Positions 26,758 to 35,808 of a DNA stretch of 64,000 nt are shown piece by piece (positions within the stretch are counted from its first letter, which is position 1; every line of letters starts with the position of its first letter). Position numbers and translations under genes: made by a program. Origin of the DNA: MGIIb-O2 sp002494975 (lineage in GTDB: Archaea; Thermoplasmatota; Poseidoniia; Poseidoniales; Thalassarchaeaceae); NCBI GenBank assembly GCA_028355015.1, contig JAOMRN010000003.1, positions 1 through 64,000 on the forward strand, given 5' to 3'. The notes under the pieces were generated by a model. The model was not told the origin of the DNA, made no database searches, and saw only the letters and a program-made list of their open reading frames with translations.

Positions 26758-27948
26758 TTAATACTTAGGTATACTTGAATCTACTGTTTTTGACCACAAG
26801 TGAATACCACCTGATAGATTGTATAGATTATTGGAATACTTACCTGACATTCTAAGGAACTTAACTACCATTGCCGACCTCGTACCACTTCTGCAGTAAA
26901 CTACGATATCTCTATCAGTTGGTATTTCTCCAATTCTAGAGGGTATTTCTGTATGTGTGATTCGGAGATTAGTATTTGGAAGAGTAACTATTTTCTCCTC
27001 TGCTTCACCTCTTACATCTAAGAAAAATGGATCCCAGCCCTGTTTCAGTTTTTCCACATAATCCGACGGTTGAATTTCTTCCATATATTCTCTGATTTGT
27101 GAGGAATCTAATGATTGTTGCTCATCCTGACTCACCGAACAAGATATCGCTTCCTCAGAAAGCTGAGTTATTCTTTTTCTTTTTTTATCAGCACTATAAC
27201 TAAGTTTTCTAATGTTCATTGTTAGTGCATCTATTAATAATAATTCATGATCCAGAGTATCTCCAATACCCAATGCGATTTTTAATACTTCATTCGCTTG
27301 GAATGAACCTACAATTCCCGGTAGTACCCCTAGTACTCCTGCCTCTGCACAATTGGGTGCTAATTCAGGGGGGGGTGCCTTTGGAAATAAATCTCTATAA
27401 TTCGGACTTCCTTCCAGATTAAACACTGAAACCTGACCTTCGAATCTATGTATACTTCCAAAAACCCAAGGTTTTCCTAATATTTCACAACAGTCATTTA
27501 TTGTATATCGTGTTGCGAAGTTATCCGTTCCATCAACAATAATATCATAATTTTTGATTATATTCTCGATATTTTTAACTTCTAACCTATAGTTGAAAAC
27601 TTCAACTTTGATACTGGGGTTTATTTGATTAATTCTTTTCTTAGCAGAATTAACTTTCAATTCTCCAACGGATGATGTTGAATGTATTATTTGACGTTGC
27701 AAATTTGTAATATCGACAAAATCATCATCAACTATTCCTATTCTACCAATTCCTGCTGCTGCTAAATACATCAGTACAGGAGAACCTAAACCGCCGGCTC
27801 CAACAACTAAAACAGAGGTTGAATTTATTTTCTCTTGTCCACTTTCACCTACTTGTGGTAGCATTAGGTGCCTAGCATATCTCGCTTTCTGTTCTGACGT
27901 TAAACTTCCATCAGTAGTCTGATTCGAAGTAGTATTTTTGTCTTGCAT
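26758..27948 (-). CDS. MoeB/ThiF-type adenylyltransferase with C-terminal rhodanese domain
   Basis: A 396-residue E1-like protein. The ThiF/MoeB domain (residues 20-270) has LVVGAGGLGSPVLMYLAAAG, the Mg-ATP Asp-containing NLQRQIIHS and PNCAEAGVLGVLPG with the candidate thioester cysteine. The zinc-binding CxxC pairs of E. coli MoeB are not visible. The rhodanese domain holds VVYCRSGTRSAM with the sulfur-carrying Cys. It probably activates a ubiquitin-like sulfur carrier for molybdopterin, thiamine or tRNA thiolation. Start: ATG 27948, with SD GAGGG overlapping the thioredoxin reductase stop. Confidence 0.9.
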   Translation of the reverse strand: MQDKNTTSNQTTDGSLTSEQKARYARHLMLPQVGESGQEKINSTSVLVVGAGGLGSPVLMYLAAAGIGRIGIVDDDFVDITNLQRQIIHSTSSVGELKVNSAKKRINQINPSIKVEVFNYRLEVKNIENIIKNYDIIVDGTDNFATRYTINDCCEILGKPWVFGSIHRFEGQVSVFNLEGSPNYRDLFPKAPPPELAPNCAEAGVLGVLPGIVGSFQANEVLKIALGIGDTLDHELLLIDALTMNIRKLSYSADKKRKRITQLSEEAISCSVSQDEQQSLDSSQIREYMEEIQPSDYVEKLKQGWDPFFLDVRGEAEEKIVTLPNTNLRITHTEIPSRIGEIPTDRDIVVYCRSGTRSAMVVKFLRMSGKYSNNLYNLSGGIHLWSKTVDSSIPKY

Positions 27949-27956
27949 CTTTACCC

Positions 27957-28886
27957 TCAATGCTGATCTTCAAGCCATTTTTCTGTATCTATTGCTGCCT
28001 GACATCCCATCCCTGCAGCAGTAATTGCTTGTCGATACCTTGTGTCGACAACATCTCCCGCGGCAAATACTCCTGGCACGCTTGTCATAGTATGCGCTTT
28101 TGCCAAAATATAACCTGAATCATCAGTTTCAACTTGCTCCTCTAAGAAATCAGTAATCGGTTTATGTCCTATAGCTATGAATGCTCCTGTGCATGAGATT
28201 TCTTCGATACTTCCATCTCTTGGGTCTTCAAGAACAGCGCCACTTAGTCCTGCATCATCGGAAAGCCAACTTTTTACAGATCTAAATGGCCTAATCTCAA
28301 TTTTTGGATTATTCAATGCTCTTTCGTACATTACTTTAGATGCTCTAAAAACATCTCTTCTATGCAATAAGGTGACTTTACTAGCAAATCTAGTCAAAAA
28401 TGTTGCTTCTTCCATAGCGGAATCTCCTCCTCCTATTACCAATACTTCTTCTTCTCTGAAAAATGCCCCATCGCATGTTGCGCATGTACTGATTCCTCTT
28501 CCTTTCTGCTCTTCTTCTCCTTCTGCTCCTAGCCATATAGATTCAGCACCCGTACAAATAATAACAGATTTCGTCAAAAATAGTTCTCCTTCTACCCAAA
28601 TTTTGAATGGTTGTTCTGAGAAGTCTACTTTCTCTACATTTTTATCTTGGACTTCTAGTCCAAACTTTTCAGCCTGTTCTCTCAACTGAATCATCATCTC
28701 GGGACCACCTATTCCATCAGGGTATCCTGGGAAATTTTCTATGTCTGAAGTTAGCATTAATTGGCCTCCTGACATATATCCTGCAAACATCAATGGCTCT
28801 AACAAAGCCCTGGCTGAGTATAGACCAGCAGTATAACCCGCAGGTCCGGAGCCTATGATTATCACATTGCGCACTTCATCGGTCAT
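27957..28886 (-). CDS. trxB: Thioredoxin reductase
   Basis: A 309-residue flavoprotein. It shows the FAD motif GSGPAGYTAGLYSARA (residues 12-27), the redox CATCDGAFF near 134, the NADPH loop VIGGGDSAMEEATFL, and the C-terminal FAD motif FAAGDVVDTRYRQAITAAG. It transfers electrons from NADPH to thioredoxin or a similar protein. It ends 8 bp before the ATG of the MoeB-like gene, with the SD within its stop, so the two are probably an operon. The 93-bp gap upstream holds no RNA gene. Confidence 0.95.
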   Translation of the reverse strand: MTDEVRNVIIIGSGPAGYTAGLYSARALLEPLMFAGYMSGGQLMLTSDIENFPGYPDGIGGPEMMIQLREQAEKFGLEVQDKNVEKVDFSEQPFKIWVEGELFLTKSVIICTGAESIWLGAEGEEEQKGRGISTCATCDGAFFREEEVLVIGGGDSAMEEATFLTRFASKVTLLHRRDVFRASKVMYERALNNPKIEIRPFRSVKSWLSDDAGLSGAVLEDPRDGSIEEISCTGAFIAIGHKPITDFLEEQVETDDSGYILAKAHTMTSVPGVFAAGDVVDTRYRQAITAAGMGCQAAIDTEKWLEDQH

Positions 28887-28979
28887 AGTTCTCGGAATGA
28901 TAGGAATGCTTTGAACATTAACTTCAAAACAACACTATTGAGTGCTTATCTTTCAGATATAATCATGAATTCTAATATG

Positions 28980-29375
28980 TTACTCAAACATTGTAATTAC
29001 TGCCTCAACTGCGGCTCTAGCATGTGGTTCTAATCTTGGCTCTATATGGCGATATTCCGCACCAGGGCCAATAATCCCCAATCCAATTGGCTTGTTATGC
29101 TTTATTTGTAAATCAATAATTGCTCTAGTAACTGCTTGTCCCATAACTAAACCATGCTGTGTTTCTCCAAGTTCTATAATTCCTAGAGTAATCGCAGCAT
29201 CTATCTCCTTTTTTTTCAGAAGACGTTCTAGAGCTAAAGGCATCTCCATTGACCCTGGAACCCATACTATCTCGGATATCTCACAATTTTTAGAATCTGC
29301 TTGATTTTCTGCATATTCCAACATTTTTTGTATTTCTTTTTTATGGAATGAACCACAAATTGCTGCAATTTTCAT
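28980..29375 (-). CDS. ribH: 6,7-dimethyl-8-ribityllumazine synthase
   Basis: A 131-residue lumazine synthase of the short archaeal type. It has WVPGSMEMPLALERLLKK (substrate site) and GIIELGETQHGLVMGQAV, with the catalytic His in ETQHG. It condenses the RibB product with 5-amino-6-ribitylaminouracil. It is the last of four rib genes and overlaps the riboflavin synthase stop by four bases. No RibC-type archaeal riboflavin synthase is needed here because ribE precedes it. Confidence 0.93.
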   Translation of the reverse strand: MKIAAICGSFHKKEIQKMLEYAENQADSKNCEISEIVWVPGSMEMPLALERLLKKKEIDAAITLGIIELGETQHGLVMGQAVTRAIIDLQIKHNKPIGLGIIGPGAEYRHIEPRLEPHARAAVEAVITMFE

Positions 29376-29977
29376 TTCTTCACTTCCATACTTCTTCGAA
29401 TTGTATCGACTACCGCTTGTGTTCTAGAATCAATTTCTATATTCACGTAATCACCAGCTTTCTTATCGCTAATTGTTGTAATTCTCAATGTTTCAGGGAT
29501 AATATGTAGTGAGAAATTCTCCTCAGTTACTTTACCGATAGTCAAAGACATACCATCTATTGAGATAAACCCCTTCTCAAGTATATACGGACTTGCTTCA
29601 GATGGGTTTTCAATCAGAAAATCAGTACCTTCTCCCCGTTCTTCTCTAGAAATAATTCTTGCAGTCATCCATACGTGTCCAGAAATCATATGCCCCCCTA
29701 GTTCATCGCCCATTTTCAAAGATCTTTCTATGTTAACCAATGAACCTACCTCTAGATTCTCCAGAGTCGTACGACTCAGAGTCTCTTCAATAGCATCAAA
29801 CCTAACAAGATTATCTTCTATTGAAACAACAGTCATACATACTCCATCTAGAGCTACACTCGCTCCAATTTGTAAACCTTCTAAAAATCCATTTAGATCA
29901 ATAGTGAAACTGCGTATAATTTTACCATTTTTAATCTCTACAACGGGTGCAGTACCTGCAACAATACCTGTATACAT
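29372..29977 (-). CDS. ribE: Riboflavin synthase, alpha-chain (bacterial RibE/RibC) type
   Basis: A 201-residue riboflavin synthase with two lumazine-binding barrels: MYTGIVAGTAPVVEI opens the first, with GASVALDGVCMTVV near 34, and SGHVWMTARIISREERGEG opens the second, with FISIDGMSLTIGKV near 140. Most archaea use an unrelated riboflavin synthase similar to lumazine synthase, so this one was probably acquired from bacteria. Start: ATG 29977, one base after the ribL stop, with SD GAGGA within the ribL end; the longer frame would overlap ribL. Confidence 0.93.
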   Translation of the reverse strand: MYTGIVAGTAPVVEIKNGKIIRSFTIDLNGFLEGLQIGASVALDGVCMTVVSIEDNLVRFDAIEETLSRTTLENLEVGSLVNIERSLKMGDELGGHMISGHVWMTARIISREERGEGTDFLIENPSEASPYILEKGFISIDGMSLTIGKVTEENFSLHIIPETLRITTISDKKAGDYVNIEIDSRTQAVVDTIRRSMEVKK

Positions 29978-29978
29978 G

Positions 29979-30437
29979 TCAATCTTCCTCGTAAGGGCCA
30001 CCAGTTTCACCTGACCATAAACTTAGTATTCTAGCAATTATTTTTCGAGTACCATCTAAATCATCAGCGAGTCCCTCTACTCTAATCACTTCTACTTGGC
30101 TCCACCCATTATTATCTAGTCCACTTTTTATTGAATCACGAGAATGTTTTTGGTCATAGCCGAGGGCAATGATATCTGGTTTTACAATATTTAGGATATC
30201 AAATATTGGTTCACTAGGTGGGTTTCCGACTATTGCCTTATCAACCGGCTTTAATCCTTCAACCATCCTTCTCCGCAGTTCTTGATTTGTTACTGGTTCA
30301 TGTTTTTGTTTACGCACGGTATCGTCATGAGCGACAACAACAATTAATTCATCTCCTAGGGATTTTGCCTGTTCGACATAGTGTAGATGTCCTGCATGAA
30401 GTAAATCAAAAACACCTACAGCCATTACACGAACCAT
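29979..30437 (-). CDS. ribL: FAD synthetase, archaeal RibL type
   Basis: A 152-residue cytidylyltransferase-like protein. VGVFDLLHAGHLHYVEQAKS has the HxGH motif for adenylyl transfer, and GYDQKHSRDS near 95-105 matches the archaeal RibL family. It adds AMP to FMN to give FAD. Its position between ribB and ribE supports this over a glycerol-3-phosphate cytidylyltransferase function, which has the same fold. The riboflavin kinase is not in the window. Confidence 0.9.
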   Translation of the reverse strand: MVRVMAVGVFDLLHAGHLHYVEQAKSLGDELIVVVAHDDTVRKQKHEPVTNQELRRRMVEGLKPVDKAIVGNPPSEPIFDILNIVKPDIIALGYDQKHSRDSIKSGLDNNGWSQVEVIRVEGLADDLDGTRKIIARILSLWSGETGGPYEED

Positions 30438-30476
30438 TTTCTTCCCTCCTGATAATATTTAGTAAATCTTTTTCCT

Positions 30477-31190
30477 TTATTTATGCATGTTTAAGGCATT
30501 GATTAGATCGTCACCGGTAATCATAGGGATATCATATCTAGCGGCGTAAATTCTTGCATCTTCGACAGAAAGAGCGCCATCTCCATCTGGTTGAAGCATT
30601 TCAGCACCAATTGTTGCAGGGACTTGTCCAGCAAGCCTAGCAATAGCTACTGCCAACTCAGTATGCCCTTGTCTTGCTGAGAGACCACCTGGTGATTCTC
30701 TACAAACAGGAATGTGACCTGGTGTTCTAAATTCAAGGCCCAATGCCTTGTATGCATCTTCTCCAGTGACAGATTTATCCATTAATTCCCCTGATAGTTC
30801 ACCAAATCTTTTGGTTGTTAGCGAACGATCTCTATCTGTAATTCCAGTATATGTGTCTCGATGATTTATGGATAAAGTAAATGCAGATCTTGTATCGTAT
30901 TGTAAGTCATTTGTGATTAAATGTGAGAGTACAGGATTATCAGCTACTAGCCCCTTATGGGTGTGTAAATCTTGTAGCCATGGTAAATCAAACATTTGAC
31001 CAATTTCATCTCCTATCGCTAGGAATAGTAAACCACCGCAATCAATCCTCAATCTCCTCATTACTTCAGGAGTTGCTGCTGTGGCTGGCCATAATAAATC
31101 AGTTTCTTTTTCACGAAAATCCGAGTCAAAAACCATTACCGGTTTACCTTTTGAAAATGCCAATATTGCATCGTCAACTGTGTCAGCCAT
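30477..31190 (-). CDS. ribB: 3,4-dihydroxy-2-butanone 4-phosphate synthase
   Basis: A 237-residue DHBP synthase, first of the four rib genes. AILAFSKGKPVMVFDSDFRE, then FTLSINHRDTYTGITDRDRS and TPGHIPVCRESPGGLSARQG near 155 with the acidic and His catalytic residues, are clear. It makes the four-carbon unit of riboflavin from ribulose 5-phosphate. The stop is 39 bp before ribL. No FMN riboswitch fits in the 92-bp gap upstream. Confidence 0.93.
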   Translation of the reverse strand: MADTVDDAILAFSKGKPVMVFDSDFREKETDLLWPATAATPEVMRRLRIDCGGLLFLAIGDEIGQMFDLPWLQDLHTHKGLVADNPVLSHLITNDLQYDTRSAFTLSINHRDTYTGITDRDRSLTTKRFGELSGELMDKSVTGEDAYKALGLEFRTPGHIPVCRESPGGLSARQGHTELAVAIARLAGQVPATIGAEMLQPDGDGALSVEDARIYAARYDIPMITGDDLINALNMHK

Positions 31191-31282
31191 ATGTCTCGGA
31201 GAAGGTACTCATATGGGTTGTTTTCGGTCAAACGGTTAGGCTATGGCGGAGGGTTCTCATGTGATTAAGCCTCGGCTCACCC
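31191..31282. promoter_or_regulatory. Divergent promoter region between ribB and the sugar kinase gene
   Basis: 92 bp between two outward-facing genes, so it must hold both promoters. TAACCGTTTGA lies at 31228-31238 on the minus strand, 37 bp before the ribB ATG, the same distance range as in two other gene starts. On the plus strand GGCGGAGGGTTCTC (31248-31261) is purine-rich but too far from ATG 31283 for an SD. No structured RNA is visible. Confidence 0.4.
31228..31238 (-). promoter_or_regulatory. Candidate promoter element TAACCGTTTGA before ribB
   Basis: Identical to the element before the subtilase gene (21395-21405) and one base different from that before mevalonate kinase. Distance to ATG 31190 is 37 bp. 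Role as promoter element is inferred. Confidence 0.3.
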
Positions 31283-32143
31283 ATGGTTGCACATACTGAA
31301 GTCAAAGTTCCCGTCCGTGTAGATTTAGCAGGAGGGTGGACAGATGTTAATCCATATTGTACTGATTTCGGTGGTGAAGTGGTCAATTTTACTATCAATA
31401 AGTATGTTACTGCTAAATTTGAAGAATCGGGAGAGATAGCATATGAATTTGATATTCCTATAAATTCAGGATTAGGTGCTAGTGGTTCACTTAATGTTGC
31501 TCGTATTACACTATTAGATGGAAATGATTCTCTTTCTCCTGATGAGGTAGCAGAGGCTGCTTACCAAGCAGAAGTATCTTCTGGTAATAGGTGTGGGAGA
31601 CAAGATCAATGGGCGGCGGCATATGGTGGTTTCAATCGTTTTATGTTCCATGGGGAAAATGTTGAGATAACTCCATTTCAACCTGCCCGTTCTGCAATAA
31701 AATGGATTAAAAAACACATGATAATAGCTCATACAGGAATCTCTCGTAAGTCTGGAGAGTTACAGGATGGTATTTGGGAAAAGTATGAATCTGGTGATAA
31801 AGAGGTTATTGCAGGTCTGCACCAAATTCGTCATGCTACTCGTAAGATAGTAGATGCTTTACAGAGAGATCAAAGACAGTTATTTGTTGAATCATTTAAT
31901 GAAATCTGTAGTGGAGTAGATATGATAAATCCTTCAATAAATGCTCCATTTACTTCAGTAATAGGACCTTTAAAAGAAAATGGCAGTATTATGGCATGGA
32001 AAGCTTTGGGTGCGGGTGCAGGGGGTTGCGCAGCAGTTTTTTGCCACCCAATGTCGATTAAAGATGTCCGAAAGAAACTAACTGAATCTGGTTGGAAATT
32101 AATCGATTGGGATTATGATAGTACAGGGATTCAAAGAAAATAA
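31283..32143 (+). CDS. GHMP-family sugar kinase (HddA/fucokinase-like)
   Basis: A 286-residue GHMP kinase. VPVRVDLAGGWTDVNPYC near residue 9 is the substrate-side motif seen in heptose-7-phosphate kinase (HddA) and fucokinase-like enzymes; NSGLGASGSLNVAR near 62 is the ATP loop; GAGAGGCAAVFC near 247 is the C-terminal motif. It is shorter than typical HddA (about 340). The substrate is probably a sugar or sugar phosphate that I cannot name. No heptose or nucleotide-sugar genes surround it; it is divergent from ribB. Confidence 0.8.
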   Translation: MVAHTEVKVPVRVDLAGGWTDVNPYCTDFGGEVVNFTINKYVTAKFEESGEIAYEFDIPINSGLGASGSLNVARITLLDGNDSLSPDEVAEAAYQAEVSSGNRCGRQDQWAAAYGGFNRFMFHGENVEITPFQPARSAIKWIKKHMIIAHTGISRKSGELQDGIWEKYESGDKEVIAGLHQIRHATRKIVDALQRDQRQLFVESFNEICSGVDMINPSINAPFTSVIGPLKENGSIMAWKALGAGAGGCAAVFCHPMSIKDVRKKLTESGWKLIDWDYDSTGIQRK

Positions 32144-32194
32144 TGCAGGTCATACTGGGATAAGCCTCAAACGTTACTTATCATCCCTTAACTT

Positions 32195-34867
32195 ATGCAG
32201 TCAACTAGTCGCAGTCTTTCTATTGGGGTTATATTACTCTTGACTCTCAGTTGTTTTTCCCTGTTTGTTAGTGCCCAATCTGAATCTGTACAGAATCATC
32301 CAACGAATGATGACCCATATATGTATATCTGGGGCTCAGAAAATTTAGATAATTGTTGGACTAATTTTGATAATTTGTCTGAAGGCTCTTCATCAGAAGG
32401 ATATGGAGAGATATTATTCCCAGAAGGTCAGGACGTAGTTGTTGATTTTTCTTGCGAACTCCAATCTGGATTCTCTGAGAATTTTATTCTGGAAATTAAC
32501 GAATCAATATCGATTAGAATGAAATTCAATATTGAATCCGGAAATTGTGGAGGTGATGAATGTGACCTTACACTAACTTTGTTAAGAGGAGATGAACAAA
32601 TTTCTCAATTTACTCAGCCAGCAAACTCAGTAAACAATGGAAATGATTACACTACCAGTTGGGATATCACAGTTGATGATTCTATCAGAACTTGGTCGAA
32701 AGATACTCGGACAACAATCACAGTATCTTATGCAGTTCCAGCCCAAACAAATGGTCCATGCACAGTCCCTGATCCATTAGGTCAAGTAGATTGTTCAGGT
32801 AGTTTCAGAATGTACTATTCTGACGAAGGTGGTGAACCCGGGGATGTTTATGCGAATTTTCCAATTTATGTGTCAATTACTGATCCTGATTCCAATCTAG
32901 GAAAAACCTCCTTAGGTCCTATGTTTTTCATCATACCATTCCTAGCAGTAACTCTTCTTCTGGGTTGGATAAGTTACCGTGAAGAGTGGATGAATGGAGA
33001 GATATCTGAAGAAAAGGAACCTTTTGATATCAATACTTGGGCATCTAATTCAGTGGAAAAGATTAACCCACTAATATGGGTCCCTTCATCGATTGAATTA
33101 ACTAGGAATTCGTCTAAAGAATGGAGAAAAGGAGGCGACCTTACATCGAATAAAACTCGGCGAATAGTTACTTTGTGTATCATGTATTTCGCCCAAGGCC
33201 TTCCTTGGGGATTTGCGAGTGTTGTATTTGCTGCATATCTTGTTGACAATGGCACTAGTGCAGCAGAGATTGCAACTTTATTCGCAACAGTTGCTTTACC
33301 TTGGACTTTCAAGTGGATTTGGGGGCCTGTAGTAGATGCAGTATTTATCGAAAAGTATGGTCCACGTAGACAATGGATTCTTTTTGCTCAGACTGGAATG
33401 GCTCTGTCTTTAGGTAGTCTAATGTTCATACCTGATCTTAATGGCCAAATTGAATTAGTAACTAGAATTTTATTCGTACACAATATTTTTGCTTCACTTC
33501 AAGATGTAGCAACTGACGCATTAGCAGTAGAAATTCTTCAACCTGATGAAGTTGCTAAAGTCAATGGATTCATGTTTGCAGCTAAGAGAGGAGGAATTAT
33601 TGTAGGAGGTGCTGCATTAGGTGTGCTAATTACAAAGATTGGCATTACGGGTGTTATAGCAGCACAATTAGCCCTATTACTATTAATTGTCTTTATTCCT
33701 CTTACATTAAGGGAAAAACCTGGTGTCAAGTTATTCCCTTGGTCTAAGGTAGATGCAATCTTAGTTGATACAGAAAATAATGAGGCAATTAATGAGGAAG
33801 AAGAAGAATCGCTTACTCCATGGGCAGATGAAGCAGAATTCCGAGTTGCTAAAAATGTGGGATACAATGTTTCAGCAACAAATGTTTCAATTACTGCTTT
33901 CTTTGTAATCACAGGTTTGTGTATATGGTTTATTGGATTTGCTGTCGATGTATTCACCATAGATTGGAAAGTAGGCGCAGTTTTTAGTTCATTCACTTCT
34001 CCAATTGCTTACATTTCTCTAGGATTGGCATTGTTATTATTCTTGATACAATTGGTAATGAAAAATTCAGATGATGAAAGTAATGAAAGTAAGTTGCCGG
34101 AGATAACTAATCCATTTTCTATCTTATCAATAGGTAGTAGGAATACAGTTGCAAGAACTTCTTTCTATCTTGTTAAAGCATTCTCTATAAAATCCGCTTT
34201 ATTGTTGATTGGACTATGTCTTCTATCCGAATTATATGTTTTCGTCATTCCAATAACGTTTGATATTTTCGTCAATGATGCCGGTTGGTCACCCGCCAAA
34301 TATAGTGGAATTGTAGGGGGAATAGTTGTTTTCGGGGGCATGTTTGGTCAGATTTTCGGAGGTCTTTTGGGAGACCGATATGGGACAAGAAGAGTTGCAA
34401 TGGTAGGGTTCCTAGCTCTTGCACTTGCAAATGCTACTTTGGCTTTCCTCGAACCATTGTGGACTAGAACTACGCTGATGACAATATTCCTTATTATTCA
34501 GGCATTTATAGCAGGGATCGCATGGATTTGTATTATTTCATTAAGTATGAGACTCACTTGGAGTAAGGTTGGAGGAACTCAATTTACTGCATATATGTCA
34601 TTATTCAATTTGTCTGGTGTATTTGCTTATGGTTTAACTGCAAGAATGATTAGTATATTTGATTACTCTTCGGCTATATATGTAGGCGCAGTATTGACAA
34701 TGATCACTGTTATAATGTTGATTTTCATTGATGAAACTGAGACTGACAGAGTCCTCGAAGGGCGAATTCTAGATGATGAGGAATGGGTAGAAGAAGATCC
34801 AGATACTGACCTCGGTGAACGGCCAGAATGGTGGACTGCTGAAGATCTTGAACCATCTACCTCGTAA
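32195..34867 (+). CDS. AmpG/PAT-like MFS transporter fused to an N-terminal secreted domain
   Basis: An 890-residue protein with two parts. Residues 1-27 are a signal peptide; 28-245 form an extracytoplasmic domain with paired cysteines, followed by a membrane segment (IIPFLAVTLLLGWISY near 250). The rest is a 12-segment transporter of the peptide-acetyl-CoA-transporter (PAT) branch, recognisable by YFAQGLPWGFASVVFAAYLV, LPWTFKWIWGPVVDAVF and GLLGDRYGTRRVAMVGF. AmpG and acetyl-CoA transporters are relatives, so muropeptide- or CoA-like substrates are possible, but there is no muropeptide in archaea of this kind. The acidic C-terminal tail is about 60 residues. Confidence 0.83.
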   Translation: MQSTSRSLSIGVILLLTLSCFSLFVSAQSESVQNHPTNDDPYMYIWGSENLDNCWTNFDNLSEGSSSEGYGEILFPEGQDVVVDFSCELQSGFSENFILEINESISIRMKFNIESGNCGGDECDLTLTLLRGDEQISQFTQPANSVNNGNDYTTSWDITVDDSIRTWSKDTRTTITVSYAVPAQTNGPCTVPDPLGQVDCSGSFRMYYSDEGGEPGDVYANFPIYVSITDPDSNLGKTSLGPMFFIIPFLAVTLLLGWISYREEWMNGEISEEKEPFDINTWASNSVEKINPLIWVPSSIELTRNSSKEWRKGGDLTSNKTRRIVTLCIMYFAQGLPWGFASVVFAAYLVDNGTSAAEIATLFATVALPWTFKWIWGPVVDAVFIEKYGPRRQWILFAQTGMALSLGSLMFIPDLNGQIELVTRILFVHNIFASLQDVATDALAVEILQPDEVAKVNGFMFAAKRGGIIVGGAALGVLITKIGITGVIAAQLALLLLIVFIPLTLREKPGVKLFPWSKVDAILVDTENNEAINEEEEESLTPWADEAEFRVAKNVGYNVSATNVSITAFFVITGLCIWFIGFAVDVFTIDWKVGAVFSSFTSPIAYISLGLALLLFLIQLVMKNSDDESNESKLPEITNPFSILSIGSRNTVARTSFYLVKAFSIKSALLLIGLCLLSELYVFVIPITFDIFVNDAGWSPAKYSGIVGGIVVFGGMFGQIFGGLLGDRYGTRRVAMVGFLALALANATLAFLEPLWTRTTLMTIFLIIQAFIAGIAWICIISLSMRLTWSKVGGTQFTAYMSLFNLSGVFAYGLTARMISIFDYSSAIYVGAVLTMITVIMLIFIDETETDRVLEGRILDDEEWVEEDPDTDLGERPEWWTAEDLEPSTS

Positions 34868-34894
34868 GTTTTATTCTTAAGAATAGTCAAGTAT

Positions 34895-34923
34895 CCTCAG
34901 GTTCATTAGTCCTTGGCTAGTAG
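34895..34923 (+). repeat. Leader repeat, copy A (before glutaredoxin)
   Basis: A 29-bp sequence starting CCTCAGGTTCATTAGTCCT that occurs again at 39887-39915 with two C/T differences. Both copies lie 22-24 bp before the start of a plus-strand gene, so they look like copies of a promoter or leader segment. Confidence 0.6.
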
Positions 34924-34945
34924 ACCTGTTACGGAATGTGTAGCC

Positions 34946-35212
34946 ATGGATAGATTTTCAGAGATATTAGAAGAATGTAATACTGATTTTTTACTTTTTA
35001 CACAAACAATATGTGCTTATTGTAATCGAGCGAAAAATATTTTAAAATCTAAGAATCTAACATTTTCTGAAGTAAATTTTGATTATGAAGATAATCTTCG
35101 TTCAGAAGTTGTCGGAGTTACAGGTCATCGAACAGTCCCTATTTGTTTTGATATGAGGGGTGAGAAACCGATTTTCATAGGCGGTTCCGATCATCTAATT
35201 GATTACCTATGA
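34946..35212 (+). CDS. Glutaredoxin-like protein
   Basis: An 88-residue thioredoxin-fold protein with the redox motif TICAYCNRAK near residue 22, the cis-proline segment HRTVPICF near 62 and GGSDHLIDYL at the C terminus. It reduces disulfides or glutathione-like mixed disulfides; the partner thiol in this archaeon is unknown. The open frame extends up to a TTG at 34913, but ATG 34946 gives the usual glutaredoxin length and leaves the leader repeat untranslated. Its end overlaps the convergent hydrolase gene by 10 bp. Confidence 0.85.
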   Translation: MDRFSEILEECNTDFLLFTQTICAYCNRAKNILKSKNLTFSEVNFDYEDNLRSEVVGVTGHRTVPICFDMRGEKPIFIGGSDHLIDYL

Positions 35213-35808
35213 ATCGAATTAGCCATATTCTGTATTTCCTGTTTCAATTCATATAATTGGTTTAGATTAACCATATGACCCTTTTCGTGTTGTAGTTTTG
35301 TAACTTCCCAATCAGCTTCTTCGAAAATTTCTATATGCTTAATTCCTTCTTCTAATGGAACTAGATGATCACGTGAACCATGCATCCATACTACTTTCCT
35401 TGCTTTCATAAATGGTAGTATCTCTCTAAGTTTATCAGGTCTAACAGTTTTAGTCCCAAGTAGTACTAAACCAACTATCCTTGTCTGTATATCATATTCA
35501 AGCATGGCTGAGGCAATAGCAGCACCTTGAGAGAATCCTCCTATTATTATAGGGCCGTCTGGAATCTCTGATATGACTCTCGAAATTGACTCATTAACTT
35601 GAGATAATGATTCATCATCAAGCGGTTCAGTAGGATTATCCGAACGTAACCACCAAGCATACCCTCCTCTAGTAGGGTGAGGTATTTTTGCTTCTGGACA
35701 GATTATATCCCACCCTTCAGGGACTAATTGCCTAGCTAGTGGTAGCATCTTTGCAGAAGTTCCAGTCATTCCATGCATCATTACAAATGTGCCTGACATG
35801 AACATCAT
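35203..35808 (-). CDS. Phospholipase/carboxylesterase-type alpha/beta hydrolase
   Basis: A 201-residue alpha/beta hydrolase. IIIGGFSQGAAIASAM near residue 92 carries the nucleophile Ser; MHGSRDHLVPLEEG near 147 the Asp; KGHMVN near 181 the His. The GFSQGAA elbow is typical of small carboxylesterases/acyl-protein thioesterases (YpfH/EST family). There is no signal peptide, so it acts in the cytoplasm on unknown esters. The start lies directly at the end of the lipoprotein gene upstream; ATG 35799 is an alternative. Confidence 0.88.
   Translation of the reverse strand: MMFMSGTFVMMHGMTGTSAKMLPLARQLVPEGWDIICPEAKIPHPTRGGYAWWLRSDNPTEPLDDESLSQVNESISRVISEIPDGPIIIGGFSQGAAIASAMLEYDIQTRIVGLVLLGTKTVRPDKLREILPFMKARKVVWMHGSRDHLVPLEEGIKHIEIFEEADWEVTKLQHEKGHMVNLNQLYELKQEIQNMANSIHR

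Noticed and set aside
28177..28689. 170-residue open frame antisense to thioredoxin reductase
   Set aside because: Ser/Leu/Pro-rich shadow of a conserved gene.
28887..28979. Possible structured RNA or FMN riboswitch before the rib operon or trxB
   Set aside because: The region is upstream of trxB, not ribB, and contains no conserved FMN-riboswitch helices.
31191..31282. FMN riboswitch upstream of ribB
   Set aside because: The 92 bp are shared with a divergent gene and are too short for the aptamer; none of its conserved sequence is visible.
33538..33996. 152-residue open frame antisense to the transporter gene
   Set aside because: Ser/Thr-rich shadow of the clear AmpG-like frame.
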